Assembly: GCF_007858275.1 (NCBI RefSeq) | Contig: NZ_VFEV01000004.1 | Span: forward strand, 62,001-126,000 | Source: Pseudomonas proteolytica | GTDB taxonomy: Bacteria > Pseudomonadota > Gammaproteobacteria > Pseudomonadales > Pseudomonadaceae | Direction: 5' to 3' | DNA: 64,000 nt | Part shown: one piece after another, positions 1 to 8,253 of the stretch | Layout of the letters: each line of letters starts with the position of its first letter | Position numbering within the stretch: position 1 is the stretch's first letter | Notes under the pieces: model-generated | The model's input: the letters and a program-made list of their open reading frames with translations, nothing else | Databases searched by the model: none | What the model was told of the DNA's origin: nothing | Position numbers and translations under genes: made by a program

Positions 1-215
1 ATTTTTTGCTGCTGCGGGGTCAGGGTCTTGGCGTCGTTGGCTGCCGGGGCCGAGAGGCAGGTTTTCATGAAGGCCTTGCGCTCGTCGCCCTTCAAGGTCT
101 TGGTGGTGGCTTCGGCGTTGCAGGTGGTCATTTTGTTTTGCTGGGCAGTGGCCGCAAACCCTTGGGAACAGAGCAGCAGACCGATCATCAACAACGGAAT
201 ACGCAACATCTTCAT
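1..215 (-). CDS. psiF: PsiF-family phosphate-starvation-inducible protein, 3' part missing
   Basis: The reading frame starts with ATG at 215 behind a GGGAG ribosome site and runs off the left edge after 71 codons. The product begins with a Sec signal peptide (MKMLRIPLLMIGLLCSQGFA, cleavage expected after the alanines). The next segment, MTTCNAEATTKTLKGDERKA followed by FMKTC and a PQQ stretch, is the hallmark of the small periplasmic PsiF family: paired cysteines plus the 'GDERKAFM' motif. In enterobacteria psiF is induced by phosphate starvation, but its biochemical role is unknown. Only the N-terminal two thirds is visible, so length and stop cannot be judged. Confidence 0.75.
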   Translation of the reverse strand, partial: MKMLRIPLLMIGLLLCSQGFAATAQQNKMTTCNAEATTKTLKGDERKAFMKTCLSAPAANDAKTLTPQQQK

Positions 216-286
216 GGAGTTTTCTCCCTGTTACCACGCCGAGGGGCGCGGCCTCTCCTGCAGTGTAGACAAAGCCTGTTACACCT

Positions 287-1075
287 TCACCTGCTACGTA
301 GATTCGTCCGCCGATACTGCTCCGGCGTGCTGCCGGCCTGGCGCTGGAACATCGCAATAAACGCCGAGGCGGTGCTGTAGCCCAGGTCAAAGGCCACTTC
401 CTGCACGCTGCGGCTGCTTTCCAGGGCTTCGATGGCCGCAAGAAAGCGCAAGCGCTGGCGCCATTCGCCAAAACTCATGCCCAGTTCCCGCGCAAATTGC
501 CGGGCCAGGGTGCGTTCGCTGACGTGCACCTGCTGTGCCCACTGCGCCAGCGCGCGGTTGTCTCCAGGATCCACCTGCATGCCTTCAAGCACGCTGAGCA
601 GGCCGGGACTGCTGGCATAGGGCAGGAAACAATCATGCACCGGCGCCTGCCGGAGTTGGTCCACCAGCACTTGGGCCAGGCGCACGTCGGCCTCGTTGGC
701 GGGGATGTTGACATCGCGCTCGGCAAAGTCACTGAGGATGGCCTTGAGGATGTTGCTGATGGTCAGGGTGCAGGGCTGCGAGGGCAATTGCTCGCACAAG
801 GACGGCGCCAGGTACACCGAGCGGTAGACAATCGCCTGGGCGTTGTAGGAACTGTGCTGGGTGTTGGGCGGGATCCACACCGCGTATTGCGGTGGCGACA
901 TAAACCGGTTGCCGCCCACTTCAAAGCGCATCACGCCACGGGCCGAGTAATCCAGCGAGCCCCAGGCATGCTGATGGCTGGAGGCGCGGCTGTCGGCGGC
1001 AAATTCCGAATAGCGAAAGTACACCGGGGCCGGCAGCACCTCGAAATCGGGCAGGTTGATGTAGGTCTGGGACAT
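287..1075 (-). CDS. AraC-family transcriptional regulator
   Basis: This 262-residue protein has an N-terminal cupin-like sensing half (motifs SSHQHAWGSLDYSARG and WIPPNTQHS, typical of effector-binding AraC domains). The C-terminal double helix-turn-helix lies at about residues 160-258 and contains VSERTLARQF and VAFDLGYSTASAFIAMFQR, the second being the diagnostic AraC recognition helix. The ATG at 1075 is preferred over an in-frame TTG 15 bases upstream. The gene is divergent from the EamA exporter at 1173, with about 100 bases between them, so it probably controls that exporter; this is inferred from position only. The effector is unknown. Confidence 0.85.
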   Translation of the reverse strand: MSQTYINLPDFEVLPAPVYFRYSEFAADSRASSHQHAWGSLDYSARGVMRFEVGGNRFMSPPQYAVWIPPNTQHSSYNAQAIVYRSVYLAPSLCEQLPSQPCTLTISNILKAILSDFAERDVNIPANEADVRLAQVLVDQLRQAPVHDCFLPYASSPGLLSVLEGMQVDPGDNRALAQWAQQVHVSERTLARQFARELGMSFGEWRQRLRFLAAIEALESSRSVQEVAFDLGYSTASAFIAMFQRQAGSTPEQYRRTNLRSR

Positions 1076-1172
1076 GTTGTCTGGATCCAAAGGTGGCTTG
1101 GCCGGATTGAAGTATAGGCTTCGATCCAGACAAAGGATAATCAGCCTTCACTAACGTTCCTGGTTCCTTGCA

Positions 1173-2051
1173 ATGCAATACGCTTATCCACTGCTGGCCA
1201 TCTTTATCTGGGCCGGCAATACCGTGGTCAACAAACTCGCCGTGGGTTCGATTTTCCCGGCCGAGATCGGCTTTTATCGCTGGCTGCTGGCTGCCATCCT
1301 GTTTACCCCGTTCATGCTCAAGCCGGTCATCGCCAACTGGGCGCTGATCCGCCCCAACCTGGGCAAGATCACCGTGCTTGGCGTGCTCGGCATGGCGGTC
1401 TACCAGAGCCTGGCGTACTACGCCGCGAGCCTGACCAGCGCCACCAATATGGGGATCATCCTGTCGCTGATGCCGTTGATGGCCCTGACCGCGGCCATTA
1501 TCAGCCTCGGCCAGCGCCTGACCTTTGGCGCCCTGACTGGTGCGGTACTGTCGTTTGCCGGGGTCGCGGTGGTCGTCTCGTCCGGCAGCCTCGGCGCGTT
1601 GCTGCAACACGGGGTGAACCTGGGCGACGCGATGATGCTGGTGGCCACCCTGGCCTATGCGATCTACAGCACCCTGCTGAAGAAATGGCAGCTGCGCCTG
1701 CCACCGTTGGTGCTGCTGTATTTGCAGGTGCTGGTGGCGGTGGTGGTGCTGTTTCCGCTGTTCCTGGCCTCGGACAAGGTCGGCCTGGGCCCGTCGAATA
1801 TTGGCCTGGTGGTGTATGCCTGCCTGCTGGCCTCGATGATCGCGCCACTGGCGTGGATGCATTCGGTGAAAAACCTGGGACCGAGCCGGACCACGCTGTT
1901 TTTCAATCTGCTGCCGTTGATCACGGCACTGATTGCAGCGGTGGTGCTCAAGGAGCAGTTGGCGCTGTATCACCTGGTGGGGGGTGTGCTGACGTTGGGT
2001 GGGGTGATTCTTTCGGAGCGGTGGACGACACCGGTCAGGCGCGTCGCCTGA
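1173..2051 (+). CDS. EamA/DMT-family inner-membrane exporter
   Basis: The 292-residue product is almost entirely hydrophobic, with about ten transmembrane segments arranged as two EamA repeats. The first half starts at YPLLAIFIWAGNTVVNKLAV and the second near GVNLGDAMMLVATLAYAIYS. The C-terminal EamA signature GPSRTTLFFNLLPLITALIA followed by VVLKEQLALYHLVGGVLTLGG is clear. The family exports amino acids, metabolites or drugs across the inner membrane, and the substrate cannot be read from sequence. It is divergent from the AraC regulator at 287-1075, an arrangement common for exporter/regulator pairs. Confidence 0.88.
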   Translation: MQYAYPLLAIFIWAGNTVVNKLAVGSIFPAEIGFYRWLLAAILFTPFMLKPVIANWALIRPNLGKITVLGVLGMAVYQSLAYYAASLTSATNMGIILSLMPLMALTAAIISLGQRLTFGALTGAVLSFAGVAVVVSSGSLGALLQHGVNLGDAMMLVATLAYAIYSTLLKKWQLRLPPLVLLYLQVLVAVVVLFPLFLASDKVGLGPSNIGLVVYACLLASMIAPLAWMHSVKNLGPSRTTLFFNLLPLITALIAAVVLKEQLALYHLVGGVLTLGGVILSERWTTPVRRVA

Positions 2052-2065
2052 CCGATTGCTACCGC

Positions 2066-2968
2066 CTAGACCCCGGCCGCCTTCAACCGCTGCGCATGTT
2101 CGACAAACAGCCGAACCGGCTCGGCGCCCTTGCCCACCAGGCCCAGGGACTGGTTGACGATATCGAAATGGTCCAGCGCATAGTCATCGCCGATCACCGT
2201 ACCCAGGTGTGAGCTGTAGCGCCCGACCATGCCATCGCACTGGCCCTTCTCCTTGACGAAGGTCCGCGCAAACAGCCGGCAACTGCGGTTTGTGCCGTCC
2301 AGCAGGTTGCGCCCGCGATCGGTCTTGCCCGGCTGCAGGGTGCCGGACCAGGAGTAATAGCGCACACCGTTCACTTCCTCGGCGCCCTGCCCGCCCCAGG
2401 TGTGTGGCAGGCCTTGGGGGTATTGGCGATTGAACAGCGCCACCCCCGCGCTGGTCAGGGATTGATGGGAGGCATGGATATCCGCGGCAAAGCGCGGGCC
2501 GCGATAACCGGTTTCGAGCAGGCCCATCACCACGCCCACCAGGCGCAACAGCGCACTCATGATGCGGCCCTTGGCGCTGTCGGCCGGGTAATGGGTGTGC
2601 AGGTAGTCCGCCAGTTCCGACCCGTGGTTAGGCCCGGCCACCGAAGTGACCGAAGCCACCCATTCCGGACGTTTGGCCGCCGCGTAACGGGCGGTGAGCG
2701 AACCCTGGCTGTGGCCGATCAGGTTGACCTTGTCGGCGCCGGTCTGGCGGCGTATCTGCTCGATCTGCACCAGCAACTGCTCGCCGCGCACCTCACTGGA
2801 GTTGAGCGGCGCCACCTGCACCGCAAACACCTGCGCCCCACCGGCACGCAAGGCCGGGACGATGCCGTACCAGTAGGGGTACAGCACCAGCCTTACAAAC
2901 CCGAGCATGCCCGGCACCAAAACCAGGGGATAACGTGTAGCCAATGTCTGCGCCATGGCGGCGAACAT
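2066..2968 (-). CDS. Family I.1-like triacylglycerol lipase, no signal peptide
   Basis: This 300-residue alpha/beta hydrolase resembles Pseudomonas LipA over its whole length: YPLVLVPGMLGF (oxyanion region), SSEVRGEQLL, then the nucleophile elbow GHSQG with Ser87. The rest of the triad is Asp245 in CDGMVG and His267 in DHFDIVNQ. Two things differ from secreted LipA. There is no N-terminal signal peptide, and the two cysteines forming the LipA disulfide (in SACGEG and VGTCSSHLG) are replaced here (HTWGGQG and VGRYSSHLG). It also has an insertion around residues 212-242. No lipase foldase gene lies nearby. It may be intracellular or non-classically secreted, like the Proteus-type lipases. Met1 and Met5 are both possible starts; neither has a strong ribosome site. 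Confidence 0.83.
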   Translation of the reverse strand: MFAAMAQTLATRYPLVLVPGMLGFVRLVLYPYWYGIVPALRAGGAQVFAVQVAPLNSSEVRGEQLLVQIEQIRRQTGADKVNLIGHSQGSLTARYAAAKRPEWVASVTSVAGPNHGSELADYLHTHYPADSAKGRIMSALLRLVGVVMGLLETGYRGPRFAADIHASHQSLTSAGVALFNRQYPQGLPHTWGGQGAEEVNGVRYYSWSGTLQPGKTDRGRNLLDGTNRSCRLFARTFVKEKGQCDGMVGRYSSHLGTVIGDDYALDHFDIVNQSLGLVGKGAEPVRLFVEHAQRLKAAGV

Positions 2969-3132
2969 CCTTGAAAAGGGGCGACTGAGCTGATCCTAGA
3001 TCAGCTCTTGGGCAATCGATATGACAGCCGGCAACATCCGATAAAACTTTTTGCGCCGCGCAGCACTCACAACTTTGAGCGATCACACCACCAGAGTGTG
3101 GCGCAAAACCGGATTAGCCTCAGGAGATTGAA

Positions 3133-3663
3133 ATGACCGACATGCATTTGTCTGACGTAAGCACCCTTCGCGAACGTGCGCGCAAGAATGTGGAAAACGG
3201 CGCAGTGACCGAAGGCTACAGTGCCGACCGCGAAGAGATCCTGCGCCTGCTCAATGAGTCGCTGGCCACCGAACTGGTCTGCGTCTTGCGCTACAAGCGC
3301 CACTACTTCATGGCCAGCGGCCTGAAAGCCAGCGTGGCTGCCGATGAGTTCCTGGAGCACGCCAACCAGGAGCTGGAACACGCCGACAAACTCGCCGAAC
3401 GCATCGTACAACTGGGCGGCGAGCCGGAGTTCAACCCGGACCTGTTGTCCAAGAATTCCCATGCGCAATACGTGGCCGGCAAGACCTTGAAGGAAATGGT
3501 CTACGAAGACCTGGTGGCCGAGCGCATCGCGGTGGACAGCTACCGCGAGATCATTCAGTACATCGGCGAGAAAGACCCAACCACCCGCCGGATCTTTGAA
3601 GACATCCTGGCCCAGGAAGAAGAGCACGCTGACGATATGGCGGACATTCTCAAAGACCTGTAA
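3133..3663 (+). CDS. Ferritin-like (bacterioferritin/DPSL-type) protein
   Basis: The 176-residue protein is a four-helix ferritin-fold protein. Candidate di-iron ligands fall in the expected order: Glu47 in LATELV, Glu80 and His83 in ELEHADK, Glu130 in LVAERI, and Glu162 and His165 in EEEHADD. That is the E...ExxH...E...ExxH pattern of ferritins and bacterioferritins. An N-terminal extension of about 30 residues precedes the core. A good ribosome site (CAGGAGA) precedes the ATG. The protein probably stores iron or detoxifies iron/peroxide in the cytoplasm. Distinguishing bacterioferritin from a Dps-like protein would need a structure-based alignment. A REP pair follows the stop. Confidence 0.85.
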   Translation: MTDMHLSDVSTLRERARKNVENGAVTEGYSADREEILRLLNESLATELVCVLRYKRHYFMASGLKASVAADEFLEHANQELEHADKLAERIVQLGGEPEFNPDLLSKNSHAQYVAGKTLKEMVYEDLVAERIAVDSYREIIQYIGEKDPTTRRIFEDILAQEEEHADDMADILKDL

Positions 3664-3686
3664 GCCTGCCAGCAGCACTCACTAAT

Positions 3687-3773
3687 GTGGGAGCGGGCTT
3701 GCTCGCGAATGCGGTAGATCAGTGACGGATATGTTGACTGATACACCGCATTCGCGAGCAAGCCCGCTCCCAC
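3687..3773. repeat. REP pair (BIME), GTGGGAGCGGGCTTGCTCGCGA type
   Basis: This is a near-perfect inverted repeat with about 29-base arms around a 20-odd-base centre, between the convergent 3' ends of the ferritin-like and AsmA genes. Such elements are mobilised by REP-associated (RAYT) transposases in pseudomonads and can form strong hairpins in both transcripts. Confidence 0.93.
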
Positions 3774-3775
3774 CT

Positions 3776-5845
3776 TTAGCCCTTCACCGTCTTCGGCGCC
3801 TTGCCTTCCTTCATCTGCTGCAACAACGGCACACATTGATTCGGCTCATCCCCACTGGGCGCCACCAGCGCCAGCAAGCCCGCCGCAGGTGCGACGATCA
3901 CACCCAGCGCCACCATCCCCGCGCCACGCAGCAACAGCGGCACCGTCTTGACCCCGGCATTGGGCTTGATGAACGGCCCGTTGACGTACAACGGCGAACG
4001 CAGTGAGAACAAGCGAAAGCCCTTGGACTCTGGCGTGATGGTCAGGTCCAGTTGTTCGCTGGCCATGTTCGCGGTGCCATCGATGTAGATAATCGCGTTC
4101 TCGGTATCGAACACAAACAGCCGGCTGGTGGCCAGGCCGGTCTTGATCCCGAAGTCCGCCGCTGCGCAGTTGATCTTCACTTCCTTGTCGCCAAACAACT
4201 TGCCGATCACATAGTTGCCCACGTTCAACCCGGCAATTTCCATCAGGCTGCGGCTGATCGCGCCGTCGTTGATGAGCATTTTCAGATCGCCATTGGCACT
4301 GCCCAACAGCGCCGCCACCGAGTTGCCGCGCCCGGCGATATCGGCGTCGCCGTTAAGCTCGCCGAAGCTGGTTTTCATCGGTTCAAAGGTTGGGAACAGC
4401 TGCTTGAGCTTGAAGTTGCGCGCCGTCAGCTTCGCCCGGCCTTCCAGCGGCGTGATGCGGCCATTGAGGCGGATCTGCGCATCGAGCTTGCCGCCCGCCA
4501 CGCCGAAGCGCAGGGGTTCGAGGCTTAGTTGGCCATCGTTGAGCACCAGGTGGGTGTAGAGGTCGGTAAAGGGCAGTTCGGCGCTGTGCACGATGCGCTT
4601 GCCGGTGAACTCGACGTCGGCGTCCATATCGCGCCAGCGCTCAGTGCGGAACTCCTCCACCGGCAGCACTTTGGTCGCCGGTTGCTTGCTTTCACCGCCA
4701 CGGGCCTTTTGCTTGGCGTTGGAGTCGGCACCGATCAGCGGCGCCAGGTCGGCCAGCAGCAGTTGGTTGGACACCAGCGCGCCACTGAGCTTGGGCCGTG
4801 GCTGGCTGGCGACATAGGCCAGATCGCCGTGGATATCGCTGTTGCCGATCTTGCCGTTGAAGTTTTCATAGCGGAACGACGCGCCGCCGGCTTCATGCAA
4901 CTTGGCGATCAAGCGACCATCGGTGGAATAGGCCGGCGAGTCCGGCAGGGTCACGCCGGTCAGGGGGTAAAGGTTGCCCAGGCTGGTGCCGGACAGTTTC
5001 AGGCGCAGATCCAGGGCGCCGAGGTTCAGGGGGTCAGTCAGGGTGCCGGCCAGGGCGATGCTGGTATCACCGACCTTCGCCTGGGCCTGCAGGGGGAATG
5101 GCTTGGCCGCGTCTTGCAAAGCCAGCAGCCCGCCGATCTTGCCGCTACCCGCCAGTTTCTGCCCGTGGTACTGGCCGCTGACCTTGAGGCCAAACGCATA
5201 GTCCTGGGGCGTGGCGCCCTGCTCTAGGGCTTTTTTTGCATCGCGCTCGCCAACGATCTCACTGAACGCAATCGGCTTGCCCAGGGGGTCGATCAGCACA
5301 TCGAGACGGGTCTTGAGGGTCTGGTCGTCGAGGGTCACGTGGCCTTTATCGAAGCCTATGGCGCCGATGTCCACCACCCAATTGGAGGGTTCGGCATTCG
5401 GATCCTTGGGATCAAAGGTGAAGGTCCAGTTGGCGCGACCGTCGGCCAGACGCTGCAACTCGGCACTCGGTTCGGTCAGGTCGATGCGCGGGATCACCAC
5501 GCGCTGGGCCAGCAACGCCAAGGGCGAGATGCGCAGTTCGACGCGCTTTAAGGTGACCATCTGCGGTTTTTTCGACCACTCGGGGTTGCCCAGGCTCAGG
5601 TCCTCGGCCACCACATGGGGCCACGGCACCCAGGCACGCCAACCGCCCTCGTCCGGCTCGCGCTGCCAGACCACAGCCAGGTTGCCATTGATGGCAAAGG
5701 CGCGGTGCAGCTCTTCAGAGACCTTGGCATTGATTTGCGGCTTGATCCGGTTCCAGTCGAAGAACACCAGGATCAACACCACGGCGGCGATTAACAGAAC
5801 GAAGCAGGCACTGCTCCAGGCGAGAATTTTACGAGTGCGCGTCAT
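3776..5845 (-). CDS. AsmA-family inner-membrane-anchored protein
   Basis: The 689-residue protein starts with a short basic stretch and a single N-terminal membrane anchor (about residues 8-30, SACFVLLIAAVVLILVFF). A long periplasmic beta-rich region typical of AsmA follows. The N-terminal AsmA signature is visible (DWNRIKPQINAKVSEELHRA; PWPHVVAEDLSLGNPEWSKK; LKRVELRISPLALLAQRVVI). The C-terminal AsmA_2-type region is GELNGDADIAGRGNSVAALL and onward. The family is related to TamB/VPS13-type bridge proteins and is implicated in outer-membrane lipid homeostasis. A second hydrophobic, glycine/alanine-rich segment lies near residues 640-670. The gene appears monocistronic. Confidence 0.88.
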   Translation of the reverse strand: MTRTRKILAWSSACFVLLIAAVVLILVFFDWNRIKPQINAKVSEELHRAFAINGNLAVVWQREPDEGGWRAWVPWPHVVAEDLSLGNPEWSKKPQMVTLKRVELRISPLALLAQRVVIPRIDLTEPSAELQRLADGRANWTFTFDPKDPNAEPSNWVVDIGAIGFDKGHVTLDDQTLKTRLDVLIDPLGKPIAFSEIVGERDAKKALEQGATPQDYAFGLKVSGQYHGQKLAGSGKIGGLLALQDAAKPFPLQAQAKVGDTSIALAGTLTDPLNLGALDLRLKLSGTSLGNLYPLTGVTLPDSPAYSTDGRLIAKLHEAGGASFRYENFNGKIGNSDIHGDLAYVASQPRPKLSGALVSNQLLLADLAPLIGADSNAKQKARGGESKQPATKVLPVEEFRTERWRDMDADVEFTGKRIVHSAELPFTDLYTHLVLNDGQLSLEPLRFGVAGGKLDAQIRLNGRITPLEGRAKLTARNFKLKQLFPTFEPMKTSFGELNGDADIAGRGNSVAALLGSANGDLKMLINDGAISRSLMEIAGLNVGNYVIGKLFGDKEVKINCAAADFGIKTGLATSRLFVFDTENAIIYIDGTANMASEQLDLTITPESKGFRLFSLRSPLYVNGPFIKPNAGVKTVPLLLRGAGMVALGVIVAPAAGLLALVAPSGDEPNQCVPLLQQMKEGKAPKTVKG

Positions 5846-6213
5846 TGCACAGGGCTCCTGATTACGGCTGCGCGTGCCACCGGCAACGCGCGCAAGGACT
5901 AAAGCTTATATGGCTACGACTGGCAAATGGCCTGGGGGTTTAACCGCAGATGGCATTTAGCGGTGAAAAGCGCTTTTTCTGACTGATCCGACAGCTTGCC
6001 TCATGGCCAGCGCACCGTTGTTACCCATGCCCGTATCGAAAATACCCACCCCGGTGCAAAAGCGCGTGCTTGAGAGGCGCGATCTAGAGCCTCGGCGCAG
6101 AACAATCAATTCTGTTGATTATTACCATTGTGTTTATGAACTTTTATATCGAGATATCGAGAGTAGCATTGCCTCCGTACCCACTTTATCGCCCTCCCAA
6201 GGAGCAACTCATC
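5846..6213. other. Intergenic region with AT-rich promoter and small dyad
   Basis: No gene is supported here. The stretch from about 6100 to 6180 is clearly more AT-rich than its surroundings. It carries a dyad AATCAA-N5-TTGATT (6104-6120) and a direct repeat TATCGAGA (twice, near 6148-6163). This looks like the promoter/operator region of the repeat-protein gene starting at 6214. Confidence 0.5.
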
Positions 6214-6633
6214 ATGAAACGCCAATTACTGCTCAGTGTTGCACTCTCTGTCCTGGCCACCAGTGCTTTTGCCCTGCCAGCGGCCGAACAAGCCATCCCA
6301 CAAGCCAAGGCTGACGCTTCGCACATCGGCCAGACCGTTGCCGAAGGGGGTCGTGATCGCCTGGAACAGAAAGGCCTGGTTGAAGGTGGTTCGGACCGTC
6401 TGCAAAAACGCGAATTCGTCACTGAAGGTGGCCGTGATCGCCTGGAACAGAAAGGCCTGGTTGAAGGTGGCTCGGACCGTCTGCAACAACGCGAATTCGT
6501 TGCCGAAGGTGGCCGTGATCGCCTGGAACAGAAAGGCCTGGTTGAAGGTGGCTCGGACCGCCTGCAACAACGCGAATTCGTTGCCGAAGGCGGTTCCGAC
6601 CGTCTGGAAGAAATGCATAAAGCAACGAGCTAA
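6214..6633 (+). CDS. Small exported tandem-repeat protein
   Basis: The start is the ATG at 6214 behind AAGGAG, giving 139 residues; an in-frame start further upstream lacks a ribosome site. A Sec signal peptide (MKRQLLLSVALSVLATSAFA) is followed by a short linker. Then come three and a half near-identical 27-residue repeats, each made of two half-units (AEGGRDRLEQKGLV and EGGSDRLQQREFV). The charged, glycine-rich repeats suggest a disordered periplasmic or secreted protein. The repeats are almost identical at DNA level, so copy number is likely to vary between strains. Similar short repeat proteins in pseudomonads sometimes carry the label 'phage infection protein'; nothing in the sequence establishes a function. 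A terminator follows at 6653. Confidence 0.8.
   Translation: MKRQLLLSVALSVLATSAFALPAAEQAIPQAKADASHIGQTVAEGGRDRLEQKGLVEGGSDRLQKREFVTEGGRDRLEQKGLVEGGSDRLQQREFVAEGGRDRLEQKGLVEGGSDRLQQREFVAEGGSDRLEEMHKATS
6337..6633 (+). repeat. 81-bp in-frame tandem repeats
   Basis: Units lie at 6337-6417, 6418-6498 and 6499-6579, followed by a diverged partial unit 6580-6633. Each unit encodes 27 residues and itself contains two related half-repeats of about 40 bases. The units differ at only a few positions, so recent duplication or ongoing slippage is likely. Confidence 0.9.
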
Positions 6634-6652
6634 GCCGGTGCTGGCCCTGAAA

Positions 6653-6680
6653 AAAGCCCGATCCCCTGAGATCGGGCTTT
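6653..6680 (+). terminator. Rho-independent terminator after repeat protein
   Basis: An 11-bp stem, AAAGCCCGATC pairing with GATCGGGCTTT, sits about 20 bases after the stop of the repeat protein. The T-rich end lies on the plus strand. Confidence 0.85.
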
Positions 6681-6785
6681 GACTTTGTACGATCCGCACC
6701 ACCTTTGTCCTGCTTCAAGTTCGACGCCGGTAAAGTTGTTTTGCTAGAGTGCGTCGCTGTCCTTGTCTACAAAGCCCACCCGCCC

Positions 6786-7418
6786 ATGCTGCCCCGCGCC
6801 GAACAGAAGCAACAGACCCGCCTTGCCTTGATGGACGCAGCCCGCCATCTGATGGAGGGTGGCCGAGGGTTTGGCAGCCTGAGCCTGCGGGAAGTGGCCA
6901 AGAGCGCCGGCATCGTGCCCACCGGTTTTTACCGTCACTTTGCCGATATGGACCAACTGGGCCTGGTGCTCGTCAGTGAGGTCGGCCAGACCTTTCGCGC
7001 CACCATCCGCCTGGTACGCCACAACGAATTTGTCATGGGTGGCATCATCGATGCCTCGGTGCGCATCTTTCTCGATGTGGTGGCGGCCAACCGTTCGCAG
7101 TTTTTATTCCTGGCCCGCGAGCAATACGGCGGCTGCCTGGCCGTGCGCCAAGCCATCGGCGCCTTGCGCGAAGACATCACCTCGGACCTGGCGGCCGACC
7201 TGACGCTGATGCCCAAGCTCCAGCACCTGGATGCCGAGGGCCTGCATGTGATGGCCGACCTGATCGTCAAGAGCGTGTTCGCCACCCTGCCCGACATCAT
7301 CGACCCGCCCGCGGCTGCCCTGCCGGCGCACCTCACGCCCCAGGCCAAGATCACCCAGCAACTGCGCTTTATCTTTATCGGCCTCAAGCACTGGCAAGGC
7401 CTGGGCAGCACCGAGTAG
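6786..7418 (+). CDS. desT: TetR-family fatty-acid regulator, DesT/FabR type
   Basis: The ATG at 6786 gives 210 residues beginning MLPRAEQKQQTR; a longer in-frame extension upstream is not credible. The N-terminal helix-turn-helix (SLSLREVAKSAGIVPTGFYR then HFADMDQLG) is the FabR/DesT signature. The ligand domain contains FLFLAREQYGGCLAVRQAIG, as in Pseudomonas DesT. In P. aeruginosa DesT senses the saturated/unsaturated acyl-CoA ratio, represses the desCB acyl-CoA desaturase operon and lies next to ureE. Here the urease accessory genes also lie to the right, which supports orthology, but desC and desB are not adjacent. The exact ligand response is inferred from the family. Confidence 0.8.
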   Translation: MLPRAEQKQQTRLALMDAARHLMEGGRGFGSLSLREVAKSAGIVPTGFYRHFADMDQLGLVLVSEVGQTFRATIRLVRHNEFVMGGIIDASVRIFLDVVAANRSQFLFLAREQYGGCLAVRQAIGALREDITSDLAADLTLMPKLQHLDAEGLHVMADLIVKSVFATLPDIIDPPAAALPAHLTPQAKITQQLRFIFIGLKHWQGLGSTE

Positions 7419-7423
7419 CGCGC

Positions 7424-7945
7424 TCAACGCACCGCGTGGAAACGCTTGGCCGTGGTGTAGTTCTTCTTCCAGTAATTGTTGGCCAGCGAGTCGATGCGCA
7501 CGCTCTTGCCCTTGCGCGGCGAGTGAATGAATTTACCCTCCCCCACATACAGGCCGACATGGCCGACCTGGCCACTGCCATTGGCCCGGAAAAACACCGC
7601 ATCGCCGGGTTGCAGTGCGTTGCGCTTGATCGTCGCCGCCGTTGAACGGTGCATCGCTGCCGTGGTGCGCGGGATGACGATGTTGGCTTCAGTCTTGAAC
7701 AGATAGACCAGCAAGCCGCTGCAATCAAACCCCTGCTCCTGGGAGGTTCCGCCCCAGGTGTAGGCGGTGCCCAGCAATTGGTGGGCGCGGTCGATCACAT
7801 TGTCGATGGTCGGTTGCGGCACGGCCTGCAGCGAAGAGCCGAACGGGGCCAGGCCAGTGTTGTTGCGCTTGGTGAAATTGGCCGAGGCCGATGAAACGAT
7901 GCCGAACAGACCGACAAGAACTACACATAAAAATGACTTGAACAT
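7424..7945 (-). CDS. NlpC/P60-family cell-wall peptidase (C40)
   Basis: The 173-residue protein has a signal peptide (about residues 1-22) and a C-terminal NlpC/P60 domain. The catalytic cysteine is Cys75 in GFDCSGLL. The histidines are His129 in VGHVGLYV and His141 in FIHSPRKG, giving the expected Cys-His-His arrangement. Family members cut the D-Glu to diaminopimelate bond in peptidoglycan stem peptides. With no SH3 or LysM targeting domain it resembles the small MepH/Spr-like enzymes. It is convergent with desT, the two stops being only a few bases apart. A cell-wall remodelling or recycling role is inferred. Confidence 0.88.
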   Translation of the reverse strand: MFKSFLCVVLVGLFGIVSSASANFTKRNNTGLAPFGSSLQAVPQPTIDNVIDRAHQLLGTAYTWGGTSQEQGFDCSGLLVYLFKTEANIVIPRTTAAMHRSTAATIKRNALQPGDAVFFRANGSGQVGHVGLYVGEGKFIHSPRKGKSVRIDSLANNYWKKNYTTAKRFHAVR

Positions 7946-8253
7946 GATGAACGTCGCAATGGATTAAACACGGGGCGAAATCCTAGTAAAACGACGCGTA
8001 GCATGATGAACGGAAAATCCAAGATTCTCGTAGGACAAATCCCAAACATCACCACCGATAAATACCCCACGTTCAAATCGCCCAATTCGAGTGCCTGCCC
8101 CCCCATCGCGCACCAAATTGGACCACCCCCTTCCAGAACGCTCGCCCCGTTTAGTGGCGTAACGCCCAGAACCTACGGCGTTTTCCTACATCCAGCCTGG
8201 TTGGCAAGCCCCTTGCTCTAGCCTGTTTATCGCTCATAGCTGGAAGCTTCCCG
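7946..8253. other. Intergenic region between divergent NlpC/P60 gene and ureE
   Basis: This region of about 300 bases separates two divergently transcribed genes and presumably carries both promoters. A stretch from about 7960 to 8080 is more AT-rich than its surroundings. I found no convincing ORF, hairpin or tandem operator. Confidence 0.5.

Noticed and set aside
921..1973. A 350-codon open frame antisense to the EamA exporter
   Set aside because: Gln/His/Arg-rich composition typical of antisense frames; the exporter on the other strand has clear membrane helices.
8003..8221. A 72-codon frame upstream of ureE
   Set aside because: Proline-rich chance frame without a ribosome site, in the promoter region between divergent genes.
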